NCBI GenBank assembly: GCA_963170165.1
Contig: CAUJGQ010000047.1
Span: 1-64,000, forward strand
DNA length: 64,000 nt
Origin: Chloroflexota bacterium
GTDB lineage: Bacteria > Chloroflexota > Dehalococcoidia > CAUJGQ01
Direction: 5' to 3'
Of this stretch, positions 50,067 to 59,372 are shown one piece after another. The notes under the pieces were generated by a model. It was not told the DNA's origin, made no database searches, and saw nothing but the letters and a program-made list of their open reading frames with translations. Each line of letters starts with the position of its first letter. Position 1 is the stretch's first letter. A program made the position numbers and the translations under genes.

Positions 50067-51323
50067 TCAGCCGCCGCGCCGCCGCAGCAGGGTACCCGCG
50101 ATGGTGACGATGGAGCCATCTCCTCCATCATGATCCGCTGGGCACTGGTCATACCCGACCGTCTCTGCCCGCACCGGTCCGGTGAAGGCGAGCGTCAGCG
50201 CAATGGGAGAGAGGCCGCAGATGCGATAGCGGTCGCCTGTGCGCCCAGCACTGGCCAGCACCGCCGCGGGGCCAGACTCACACGCCGCGAGCAGGTCCTC
50301 GTCGGCCCGCCGCACGGCTGTCTTGGCCGCTGGTGAGTACGGGCGCGGATCACCGAATGCGGGACCAACGTGGGCCAGATCTGCTGCGGCCACCACAATC
50401 ACCCGTTTGCCCGCCGTCGCGGTTCGCAGCGCCTCCAGCGCGGCCATCACGGTCTGCCACGAGGGATCGTCCGCCATCCCGCGCTCGCTGCTCTGCATCC
50501 AGCCCAGCGGGTGGCCGCACAGCACCGGCACCACCGGCACCGGCCGGCCGCCGCGGGCATGATGGAGCCACACCGCCGCCAGCTCTACAGAATGCTCATC
50601 ACGGTGGTGCAGCTCCTCGGCGAAGGCCTCGTCCTCGCCCAGCACATCTACCATGGCATCCACCGCCGCCGGCGCGGCCGGCAGCACACCCCATGGTGTC
50701 GCGTAAGGCTGGCGAGTAAGCGTGAGCCTGCCAGGTGAACCGTGATGGTCGGTGCCAAAGATCACCACGAGATCCGCCTCGCGCAGCGCCGGGGCGGCCC
50801 GCCGCCACAACGCGCCGTAGACCGGCCCGCCACGCTGGTAGTCGATATGGGGGCTAATCAGCCCGGCCAGTCCATCAGCGGTGCCGTCTTCATAGGCGCT
50901 CGCCTGGTGTTCCCAACCGCGCAGCATCGTGCCGAGCGCGTGCCGGTCGGCGGGGTATACCCGATCGGTCAATGCCGGTGATCGGTGCGGTGCTGACCGC
51001 CAGCCCGCCCGCAGTTCTGCCAGGGCTGAACGGTACGCCGCGTCCTCCAGCAAGTAGCAGGCCGACAGTGTCTGCATCAGGCCAAGGATCTGTTCGCGTT
51101 CCAGCGTTAGCCCGTATTGGGTCCGAAGGTTAGACAGCGCGGCGGTGACGGTGTGGCGGCCGTCCAGGAGCAGCAGCAGCGGTCCCAGCGCCACCGGCAC
51201 GAGCAACGTCTCCTCGCCGGCCAGCTGCAACCGGTCACGCATCAGGAAGAACTCATCACCCTGATGGCGCACGCGGTCAATACTCAGCGGGCGCAGTCGG
51301 GGAAGCAGCGAATCGTCATTCAT
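50067..51323 (-). CDS. MEMO/AmmeMemoRadiSam system protein B with an extra N-terminal domain
   Basis: GLISPHIDYQRGGPVYGALWRR; VVIFGTDHHG; HHRDEHSVELAAVWLHHA; VVAAADLAHVGPAFGD; about 110-aa N-terminal region preceding the MEMO core. Confidence 0.83.
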   Translation of the reverse strand: MNDDSLLPRLRPLSIDRVRHQGDEFFLMRDRLQLAGEETLLVPVALGPLLLLLDGRHTVTAALSNLRTQYGLTLEREQILGLMQTLSACYLLEDAAYRSALAELRAGWRSAPHRSPALTDRVYPADRHALGTMLRGWEHQASAYEDGTADGLAGLISPHIDYQRGGPVYGALWRRAAPALREADLVVIFGTDHHGSPGRLTLTRQPYATPWGVLPAAPAAVDAMVDVLGEDEAFAEELHHRDEHSVELAAVWLHHARGGRPVPVVPVLCGHPLGWMQSSERGMADDPSWQTVMAALEALRTATAGKRVIVVAAADLAHVGPAFGDPRPYSPAAKTAVRRADEDLLAACESGPAAVLASAGRTGDRYRICGLSPIALTLAFTGPVRAETVGYDQCPADHDGGDGSIVTIAGTLLRRRGG

Positions 51324-51403
51324 CCCGCGATTGTACGCCCTGGCTGACCGTGGCTGGCGGGGCCGCTATCATGCCAGCAGAGCAACGCGCCGGAGGGCCA
51401 ACC

Positions 51404-52276
51404 ATGGCCGGGAGCCACACCGCACACACCGATGAGCACACGACCGCCGGTGAGCCGGAGGTGTGGGACGACGTGATTGAAGGCTCACGCGGATTCGTAA
51501 TCCAGCTGGTACACCACATCGACCGCGATGTGAACGTTACCCTGACCCCGTATCTATGGCGCGGTGAAGCCGTGCTTGATATCGCCATGGAACTGCACGG
51601 CGGGGTCCGTCACTTGGCGGTCTCCTCCGACCGGCTCCTGCTCTGCCGCCGCGACCCCCACATTCTCGAACATGACCTGGAAGAGCACATTCACTCCCTC
51701 CACCGGGAAGCGGCTGCCCATGGCCATGCTACCGGCCACGACCACGGAGCAGCGGTGCCCGATGCCGCGCTGGGCCAGCTGCAAGAGCCAGACGCCGTCA
51801 GCGCCCGGGCAATTGCGCTGGACGCCGAAAAGTCGCCGGCGGTGATCGCCTCCGGGCTACATCATGGAATCGCCGAGCAGTTCGTACCAGAGATGACGCT
51901 TCAGCAGCAGGAAGCGCTCACGGCGCACGGCCACGAGACAGATGCTCCTGGCACGCCGCGAGAGTTTGACCCGCTGGATCCGGCCGACCGCGGTGTGATC
52001 GAGAAGACCATCCACCTCGTCCATCACCTGCTTGAAGAAATCGAGCCGGCCGCCACCTTCAAGTTCGAGGAATACCACTGGCGGGGCGAGATGACGCTCG
52101 ATATCGCCGTCAGCCTGGGCGGGCACCTGCACCATTACGAGGTCAGCGTCGAACGGGCCAAGCTGTTCCTGCGCGATCCCCACATGCTGGAGCACGACCT
52201 CGAGGGGGTGATCATCGAGCTGCGGCGCGAAGTGGCGGGCGGCGCCGAGCACCACGAGCCCGCTCACCAGGCGTGA
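51404..52276 (+). CDS. Protein with two tandem copies of an ~80-aa His-rich domain, function unknown
   Basis: Copy 1 51473-51715, copy 2 about 51995-52243 share 'Y.WRGE..LDIA..L.G...H..VS..R..L..RDPH.LEHDLE..I..L.RE'. Confidence 0.78.
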   Translation: MAGSHTAHTDEHTTAGEPEVWDDVIEGSRGFVIQLVHHIDRDVNVTLTPYLWRGEAVLDIAMELHGGVRHLAVSSDRLLLCRRDPHILEHDLEEHIHSLHREAAAHGHATGHDHGAAVPDAALGQLQEPDAVSARAIALDAEKSPAVIASGLHHGIAEQFVPEMTLQQQEALTAHGHETDAPGTPREFDPLDPADRGVIEKTIHLVHHLLEEIEPAATFKFEEYHWRGEMTLDIAVSLGGHLHHYEVSVERAKLFLRDPHMLEHDLEGVIIELRREVAGGAEHHEPAHQA

Positions 52277-52412
52277 GCCGCCGTGCTAGCCTGGGTATTG
52301 CCTCCCTCCCTAATGTCCGAAGACTAAACTAGCGGCACGCAAGATTTCTGAAACGAAACCGGCGCGACGCTCGTGCCACCCGATAGCGACTGCTTCCCTG
52401 GGAGGCTGCCCC

Positions 52413-53744
52413 ATGGCGTTGAACACGGAACGCGGCAAAGTGGCGCATCTGCTGCGCCGGGCGACGTTCGGCGCAAGCGCGGCGCAGATCGACGCCGCCA
52501 CCCAGGCCGGGCTGTCCGCCACCATCGACGAGATCGTCAGTGCCGGCGGGGACGGCGCTGGGGTCGAGAGCGCTATCCCCCGCAGCGCGTTCGACTTCAC
52601 CAAACCCGCCGACTGCATACGCTACTGGACACAGCGGATGGTGACCGTCAACCCAGGCTTCCAGGAGAAGATGACCTTCTTCTGGCACGGGCACCTGACC
52701 AGCTCGCTGCGCAAGACCGGCGGCAACTCCCAGTACATGATCAATCAGATTGACACCTACCGGCGGCTGGCCCTGGGCAGCTTCCGCGATCTGGTGCTGG
52801 CCTCCGCCAAAGAGCCGGCCATGATCTTGTGGCTGGATAACATCCAGAACCGCCGTGGCCGGCCGAACGAGAATTACGCCCGTGAGCTGATGGAACTGTT
52901 CACCATGGGCATCGGCAACTACAGCGAACAGGATGTGCGCGAGGCGGCGCGCGCCTTCACCGGCTGGTTCCAGCGGGACGGCCAGTTCCTGTTCGTCCCC
53001 AACCAGCACGACAACGGCTCCAAGACGGTGCTGGGCTATACCGGGAACTGGGACGGCGGTGACGTTGTCGACATCGTCGTGCGTCACCCGGCGACCAGCA
53101 CCTTCATTGCCCGCAAGCTGTGGAGCTTCTTTGCCTACCCCGATCCCGAGGCAGCGGTGGTGGCAGAGATTGCCGGGGCGTTCAGCCAATCCGGCTACAA
53201 CATCCGCGACACAATGCGCGCCATCTTCACCCATCCGGCCTTCTACTCAGACAAGGCCTACCACGCGCTGGTGAAGAGTCCGGTGGAGTTCGGCATGGGC
53301 TTCCTGCGCAGCCTGGAGGCCAAGACCGATGGCGCCGCGCTGGCGGGCGTCCTGCCGGTCATGGGCCAAACACCCCTGGCGCCGCCCGATGTTTCCGGCT
53401 GGCCCGGCGGCGACGAATGGATCAGCACCACGATGCTGATCACGCGCTACAACTTCGTCACCGGTGTGCTGCGGCTGGGAGCCGATCAGCCCACCTACAT
53501 CGACGTGGCCGCGCTGCTGCGCCGGCGAAACCTGACCACGAACGATCAGATTCTCGACTTCTTCGTCGATCTAATGGTGGATGGCGACCTGTCCGCCGCC
53601 AAGAAGCAGGTGTTGAGCAACTACCTGGTCGCCCGCGATGACGGCACACCGGGCAGCTTTACCCTCGATGACCGCACCATCAACAACAAGGTGCGCGGCC
53701 TGATCTACCTGCTGGCCGCCACGCCGGAGTATCAACTGAACTAG
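52413..53744 (+). CDS. DUF1800 family protein
   Basis: KVAHLLRRATFGASAAQIDAA; FFWHGHLTSSL; NENYARELMELFTMGIGNYSEQDVREAARAFTGW. Confidence 0.93.
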   Translation: MALNTERGKVAHLLRRATFGASAAQIDAATQAGLSATIDEIVSAGGDGAGVESAIPRSAFDFTKPADCIRYWTQRMVTVNPGFQEKMTFFWHGHLTSSLRKTGGNSQYMINQIDTYRRLALGSFRDLVLASAKEPAMILWLDNIQNRRGRPNENYARELMELFTMGIGNYSEQDVREAARAFTGWFQRDGQFLFVPNQHDNGSKTVLGYTGNWDGGDVVDIVVRHPATSTFIARKLWSFFAYPDPEAAVVAEIAGAFSQSGYNIRDTMRAIFTHPAFYSDKAYHALVKSPVEFGMGFLRSLEAKTDGAALAGVLPVMGQTPLAPPDVSGWPGGDEWISTTMLITRYNFVTGVLRLGADQPTYIDVAALLRRRNLTTNDQILDFFVDLMVDGDLSAAKKQVLSNYLVARDDGTPGSFTLDDRTINNKVRGLIYLLAATPEYQLN

Positions 53745-53778
53745 CCGCCCTGCCGCGGCCACGCAGACGGAGCGAGCC

Positions 53779-55014
53779 ATGCAGAACCGGCGTGACTTCA
53801 TCAGAAACGGACTGGTTGCCTTATCGTTGGGCGTCACCGCCCCGGCAGTGCTGATGCGCACGGCCTACGCCAAGCCCGCCGCCGCCGAGTCGCTGCGCCG
53901 TCAGGGAGTGCGCACGCTGGTGGTGATCGAACTGGCGGGCGGCAACGACATCCTCAACATGACGATCCCCTACGCGGATGAGACGTACTACCGCGTGCGG
54001 CCGACCCTGGGCATCAAGCGGGAAGAAGCTGTGGTGATCTCGCCGGAGCTGGCGCTGCATCCGGCGCTGGCGCCGATGGCGGAGCTGTACCAGGCCGGAC
54101 ACCTGGGGATCGTCCAGGGTGTCGGCTACCCCAATCCCAACTTCTCCCATTTCCGGGCCATGGAGATCATCAAGAGCGGCGTGCCGGATCGCTATGAGCC
54201 CATCGGCTGGCTGGGCCGCTATCTGGACCTCACGGCCGGTGACGAGGTCTTCGCCGGGATGCGCCAGGGCGGCACTATGGACCACGCCCTCCGCGCCGGC
54301 GATACGCCCGTGCCGGTCGTTCAGACCCCGCAGCAGTACAGCTTCCAGACGGACCCGCGCTACGCCGGCGACCGCCAAAACCGGCTCAACGCCTTCAACC
54401 TGCTCAACAGCGGCGACGCCAACGGCCGCGCGATGGTGCCGCTCATCCAGGACACGGCCCAAGCGGCCTACGTCTCCTCGCGCGAGCTGGCGCAGATGGT
54501 GAGCGCCTATCAGACCTCCGTGAACTACCCGCAGCAGAATGGGCTGGCCCAGGGGCTAAAGCTGCTGGCACAGGTGATCACCGCCGATGTCGGACTGCAG
54601 GTGGGCTACGTGACGATCGGCGGCTTCGATACCCACGCCGGCCAGCCCAACCAGCACCGCACCCTGCTTACCCAACTGGCGACGGCTGTCCAGGCGTTTC
54701 AGCAGGACCTGGACGTTCACGGCGCCGCCGGCCGGGTGATGGTGCTCATGACCTCTGAGTTCGGCCGGCGCGTGGCCGAGAACGGCAGCAGCGGCACCGA
54801 CCACGGCTCCGCCACCTCCTACCTGCTCGTGGGATCGACGGTGAAGGGCGGCCTGTACGGCCGGGCTCCGAGCCTTACCGACCTGGACAATGGCAACTTT
54901 AAGTTCACGACTGACTTCCGCTCGGTGTACGCCACCATCCTCACGAACTGGCTCAACGCAGACGCCACCGCTGTGCTCGGCCGCCCTTGGGACACGCTGG
55001 GGTTTGTTGCCTGA
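53779..55014 (+). CDS. DUF1501 family protein with Tat-like signal
   Basis: MQNRRDFIRNGLVALSLGVTAPAVLM; VVIELAGGNDILNMTIPY; GFDTHAGQPNQHRTLL; MTSEFGRRVAENGSSGTDHGSATSYLLVG. Confidence 0.93.
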   Translation: MQNRRDFIRNGLVALSLGVTAPAVLMRTAYAKPAAAESLRRQGVRTLVVIELAGGNDILNMTIPYADETYYRVRPTLGIKREEAVVISPELALHPALAPMAELYQAGHLGIVQGVGYPNPNFSHFRAMEIIKSGVPDRYEPIGWLGRYLDLTAGDEVFAGMRQGGTMDHALRAGDTPVPVVQTPQQYSFQTDPRYAGDRQNRLNAFNLLNSGDANGRAMVPLIQDTAQAAYVSSRELAQMVSAYQTSVNYPQQNGLAQGLKLLAQVITADVGLQVGYVTIGGFDTHAGQPNQHRTLLTQLATAVQAFQQDLDVHGAAGRVMVLMTSEFGRRVAENGSSGTDHGSATSYLLVGSTVKGGLYGRAPSLTDLDNGNFKFTTDFRSVYATILTNWLNADATAVLGRPWDTLGFVA

Positions 55015-55059
55015 CCCGGACCCGGCGACAATGATGCGCGCGACGGGATAGGATCGAAC

Positions 55060-57057
55060 GTGTCCCGTCGCGCGTTGTGGCGTCTCCTCCCCCCGGTAAT
55101 CCTCGTGCTCGCCGCGCTGCCAGGCGCGTGGCCACTGCTTGGCGTACACGGCATCATCACCGGCGCCGGCGATTGGCCGGCCCAGTCCTATCGCATCAGC
55201 CTCGTGCGCGCCCACGGCCTGGTTTCATGGTCGCATGAGTGGGCGGGTGGGCTACCGCTGTGGTCTGGCTATCAGCCGGTGCCGCATCTGCTCACCGCTC
55301 TGGCGGCAGACGCTACCGGCGCCTCAACGACTCGCGCCATCACCATCGCCCTCGCCCTGGTGATGCTCGCGCTGCCGCTATCGATGTACGCGGCGTTGCG
55401 CCATGCCGGGCTGACGGTGTTGCCGGCGCTGACGGGCGCGTTGCTGACGCTGGCGCTGGACAGCCGCCGCCAGCCGGCCGCCAACTTCACGGAGCTATGG
55501 GGGCTCGCGCTCACCCCGCTCTTGTGCGCGTTCGCCTACCGATCGGCGGGGCGGCGCAGCGCCCTCCTTGCGGCACTCGCCGCGGGGCTCTCCGTGTATA
55601 TCCACCCACTGGCAGCGGTGACGGGGCTGCTGGCCGTGCTGGTGGCCGCTGCCATGCGCGTTTCTCCGCGGCCGGTGTGGCGCAGCGCCGTACGCACCGG
55701 CCAGACCGCTGCGGTCTGTCTGGCAGTGTGGACCGGGGCCGCGGCGTTCTTCATACTCCCTGCCTTCATCTCGGCCAGGCCAGCCTATGAGGTCCAGTAT
55801 CTGACCTCAGCCACCTTCGAACGGCTGCTTGCCCGGCTGCAGGTCGCCGGCTTTGCGCCCGGCTGGCCCCTGTGGTTGGGGCTAGCGGCGCACGCGGCGG
55901 TGTGGGTGGCGTGGCGTGGGCCAGCGCCGCTCCAGAACGGCGCGCGCTACCTCCTTCTGCTCGCGGCCGCCGTGCTAGGGGCCGTGCTTGTCTCGCTGGC
56001 AGGCTGGGGGCCGCGAGCCTTTCTCAACGTCCAGATGCCACGGCTGTTGTCGCTGCTCCCCCTGCTGGCAGCCGCCAGCGGCGCGCTGGGGATGGCGGCG
56101 CTGCCCGGACGGTGGCAGCGCCGTCTGCGGGTACTGCCCATGGTTCTCGTGCCGGCTGTCATGCTGAGCGGCGGGCCGGAGTTCGCCACCGCATCAGCGT
56201 CGCGCCCGGACAGCCTGGGGGGCTGGCTCCAGGGCCAGCCCCCCGCCGAGCGGCATGTGTCCGGCCGGATCGCAGCTGCACCAGTGGCCGTCGCAGTGGC
56301 GTCCGCGGCGGTTCCCGGGCGCGCCTGGTACACCAGCTCATATAGCGGGCAGGACTGGAGCATCCTCAGCGGCCCGCTGGCAGCCTACCTCGATGGGTTC
56401 AGCACCGCCGAGACGCGCGCCGCCTATCTGGCCGCCATGGGGGTTACCCATGCGTTGGTGACGCGCGGCGCTCGCCCTGCGATCGCACACCCGCTCAGCC
56501 GGGAACCGGCGGCATGGGAACTGGTGGCAGAACTGGCAGAGGGTGATCTGCTGCGCGTGCCGTGGCCGGCTTCGCCGGCGGCGATCGTGCCCGCGGCGAC
56601 CCTGGTAGGGCTGGAGGTGCCGGACAGCACCTTCACCAGCTTCGCCACCGCGTACGTCCGGGATGAGCTCACGCGGCGGTTCGCGGTGCTGTTGTTCGAC
56701 CCGGCGGCGATTCCCGTTTCCGTCCGCGCGCCAACGCCGGAGCGGCTGGTGATCCAGACGCCCGCCCATGCCGGCGGGCCGCTGGTGCTGACGGTGAACT
56801 GGGACACCGCCTGGCGGGCGCAGACAAGCGGCATGCCGCTGGCCGTGCGGCGCGCTGGACCCAACTACGTGGCGGTCGAGCTACCCGCCTCAGCCGCACC
56901 CGCCGAGGTCGAGCTGTACCACGTGACGCCTTGGACGTGGCCCGCCGGGCTGGCAATCACCGCTGTCACCGTGCTGATCACCGCCGGCGCGTTGCTGACG
57001 CGTCCTTTGCGGGCATGGTGGTGGCACAGGAGCGCGCCTAGTGCGGCCCTGACCTAG
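55060..57057 (+). CDS. Large multi-pass membrane protein, GT-C glycosyltransferase-like
   Basis: GTG start; many TM segments in the N-terminal 350 aa; C-terminal beta-rich region before a final TM helix. Confidence 0.65.
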   Translation: MSRRALWRLLPPVILVLAALPGAWPLLGVHGIITGAGDWPAQSYRISLVRAHGLVSWSHEWAGGLPLWSGYQPVPHLLTALAADATGASTTRAITIALALVMLALPLSMYAALRHAGLTVLPALTGALLTLALDSRRQPAANFTELWGLALTPLLCAFAYRSAGRRSALLAALAAGLSVYIHPLAAVTGLLAVLVAAAMRVSPRPVWRSAVRTGQTAAVCLAVWTGAAAFFILPAFISARPAYEVQYLTSATFERLLARLQVAGFAPGWPLWLGLAAHAAVWVAWRGPAPLQNGARYLLLLAAAVLGAVLVSLAGWGPRAFLNVQMPRLLSLLPLLAAASGALGMAALPGRWQRRLRVLPMVLVPAVMLSGGPEFATASASRPDSLGGWLQGQPPAERHVSGRIAAAPVAVAVASAAVPGRAWYTSSYSGQDWSILSGPLAAYLDGFSTAETRAAYLAAMGVTHALVTRGARPAIAHPLSREPAAWELVAELAEGDLLRVPWPASPAAIVPAATLVGLEVPDSTFTSFATAYVRDELTRRFAVLLFDPAAIPVSVRAPTPERLVIQTPAHAGGPLVLTVNWDTAWRAQTSGMPLAVRRAGPNYVAVELPASAAPAEVELYHVTPWTWPAGLAITAVTVLITAGALLTRPLRAWWWHRSAPSAALT

Positions 57058-57112
57058 AATAACCACAAGTGGTTCCAGCTTCGTGCTGGCGCCAGGCACC
57101 CGGTATGACGTT

Positions 57113-58078
57113 ATGAAGCTCGTGATCCTCGTCGGCGGCTTCATTCCGGAAGTGGGCGAGCCGCAGATCCAAGCCGTGGCAGAGATCGCTGCCGCCGCGG
57201 GGCTGGAAGTCGCCATCGCCCGCGACCGTGAGACCCAGATGGTGGAGGTCGAGGAGGCGGACTGCGCCTTTGGCCGGCTTCCGGCCGAGGTATTCGCGCG
57301 GGCGCGGCGGCTGCAATGGCTGCAATCCGTCGGCGCCGGTGTCGATCCCCAGCTGTATCCTGAGTTCATCGCCTCACCGGTGGTGCTGACCAGCGAAAAG
57401 GGCCTGGTGGGTAACCAGCTCTCAGAGCACGCGTTCGCCCACCTGCTGGCGCTCACCCGCGGCATCAATACCGCCATCCGCGAGCAGCGGTGGGACGCGC
57501 GTTTCGCCATCCGGGCGGCTGCCTGGGAGCTCAGCGGCCGGACGATGGCGGTCATCGGCCTGGGCGGCACCGGCGTCGAGGTAGCGCGGCGGGCGGCAGC
57601 ATTCGGCATGGACGTGCTGGCGATGGACCCGGAGCCGGTCGAACAGCCGCCATTCGTCCGCGAACGATGGGGAACGGAGCGGTTCCATGACCTGCTGGCC
57701 ATCGCTGATGCGGTGGTGATCACCTGCCCGCTGGCTCCGGCCAGCCGCGGCATGTTTGACGCCCATGCCTTCGCCCGGATGCGACCACATTGCGTGCTGG
57801 TCAACGTCTCTCGTGGTGAAGTCGTGGAGATGGAGGCGCTGATCACGGCGCTGCGCACCGGGCAGATCGCCGGAGCAGGGCTGGATGTCACGCCGGAAGA
57901 GCCACTACCACCCGACAACCCGTTGTGGCAGATGCCCAATGTGATCATCACCTTTCACACCGCCGGCGCCTCCCCGCACCGCGGGGATCGCATCGTCGAG
58001 CGCTTCCGCCGCAACCTCGACCGGTTTGTCGCCGGCGCGCCACTGGAAGGCGTCATCGACAAGGTGAAAGGATACTAG
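57113..58078 (+). CDS. D-isomer-specific 2-hydroxyacid dehydrogenase
   Basis: MAVIGLGGTGVEVARRAAAFGM; LVNVSRGEVVEMEALITAL; AGLDVTPEEPLPPDNPLWQMPNVIIT. Confidence 0.88.
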   Translation: MKLVILVGGFIPEVGEPQIQAVAEIAAAAGLEVAIARDRETQMVEVEEADCAFGRLPAEVFARARRLQWLQSVGAGVDPQLYPEFIASPVVLTSEKGLVGNQLSEHAFAHLLALTRGINTAIREQRWDARFAIRAAAWELSGRTMAVIGLGGTGVEVARRAAAFGMDVLAMDPEPVEQPPFVRERWGTERFHDLLAIADAVVITCPLAPASRGMFDAHAFARMRPHCVLVNVSRGEVVEMEALITALRTGQIAGAGLDVTPEEPLPPDNPLWQMPNVIITFHTAGASPHRGDRIVERFRRNLDRFVAGAPLEGVIDKVKGY

Positions 58079-58169
58079 CCGTCCGCCGTAATCGTACGAG
58101 CCGGTTCAGAAACCGCGGCGCCACCCTGTGACGTTGCGCGGGAACCCGAAACCACCATCAGGAGGAACG

Positions 58170-58502
58170 ATGAAGATTGAGACGTATCTCGGGCGCGGCT
58201 GCTCACACGAGTCCGCGACCCGCCAGGTGATTGACCAGGCGCTGGCCGAGGCGAGCATCACCGACGCGGAGCTGGTGTTCATCTCAGTGGACAGTCCGGA
58301 GGACGCCCGCGCCAAGCGCATGCTGGGTTCCCCCACGATCCGCGTCAACGGCATTGACGTCGAGTACGGGGACCGCGAGCCGGACGAGACCACCACCGGC
58401 TGTCGCTACTTCAACACCCCGGACGGCTGGAAGCCAGTCCCCCACAGTGGCATGATCGTGCGGACGATCAACGTCGCCCGCTCCCGCGAGAAGAAAGCCT
58501 AA
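58170..58502 (+). CDS. Thioredoxin-fold-like small protein (active site CSHE rather than CxxC)
   Basis: MKIETYLGRGCSHESATRQVIDQAL...KRMLGSPTIRVNGIDVEY...TGCRYFNTPDG; GGAGG RBS. Confidence 0.65.
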   Translation: MKIETYLGRGCSHESATRQVIDQALAEASITDAELVFISVDSPEDARAKRMLGSPTIRVNGIDVEYGDREPDETTTGCRYFNTPDGWKPVPHSGMIVRTINVARSREKKA

Positions 58503-58573
58503 CGCATACCGGCGGGCGGGGCCGCGGGAAACACTTCCCCGCCCGCCGGCGTTATCCCCGCAGGAGGCGCGCC

Positions 58574-59275
58574 ATGTTTCGCATCCTGCTCATCGTTACC
58601 GTCCTCGTGCTGGCTGCGGTGGCCGCAAGCCCCGGCCCGGCGCTCGCCCAACCGGCATTGCAGGTCACGCTTTCCACCGATCGGGCTGCTTACCCCATGG
58701 GCACGCCCATCCAGCTCACACTCACCGTCCGCAACACCTCCGATGCGCCGGTGCGGCTCACCTTCCCCTCCGGCCAGACCTATGACTTCACGATCGGCTC
58801 CGGTCAATCCGCCGCCACGATCTGGACGTGGTCGCAGAACCGTGGCTTCACGGCCGCCATCGTCGAGCGGACCATGGCGCCGGGCGAGGCGGTCAGCTAT
58901 ACGGAGACGTGGAACCCGCGCGCTCCCAACGGCGATCCCGTGCCCACCGGCATCTATCGGGCGACCGGCTTGCTGACCACGATCACCCGGATCACGGCCA
59001 CGCCGGTGCTGTTCGTCATCGGAGAAGAGCAGCCATTGCCTGGCCCCGGTTGCCAATCACTCGTATCGCGCTACCCCAACGGCACGCCGGCGGATCTGCT
59101 GTTCCGGGCGATCAGCCCGGCCAACGTGCTGCAGGCAGTCTGGAAGCAGGCCGGTACATCCTGGTCCGGTTGGTCCGCCGTCCCCGGCGCTCCCAACGAC
59201 CTGACGACGATCAACTTCGGCGACCAACTGCGCATCTGCCTATCCGGGCCAGCCCGCTGGATTGTGCCGGTGTGA
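58574..59275 (+). CDS. Secreted BsuPI-like (intracellular proteinase inhibitor fold) domain protein
   Basis: Signal peptide; LTLTVRNTSDAPVRLTFPSGQTYDFTI...W.W..NRGFT...PGEAVSYTETWN. Confidence 0.68.
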   Translation: MFRILLIVTVLVLAAVAASPGPALAQPALQVTLSTDRAAYPMGTPIQLTLTVRNTSDAPVRLTFPSGQTYDFTIGSGQSAATIWTWSQNRGFTAAIVERTMAPGEAVSYTETWNPRAPNGDPVPTGIYRATGLLTTITRITATPVLFVIGEEQPLPGPGCQSLVSRYPNGTPADLLFRAISPANVLQAVWKQAGTSWSGWSAVPGAPNDLTTINFGDQLRICLSGPARWIVPV

Positions 59276-59372
59276 GCAGGCAGACCGGCTGAACGGGAAC
59301 GAGGATTCGATAGCCGGGGGCCGCCAGAACGCTGCGGCGCTTGCTGCCTCCGGCTGCCGGGCAACTCTGCTC

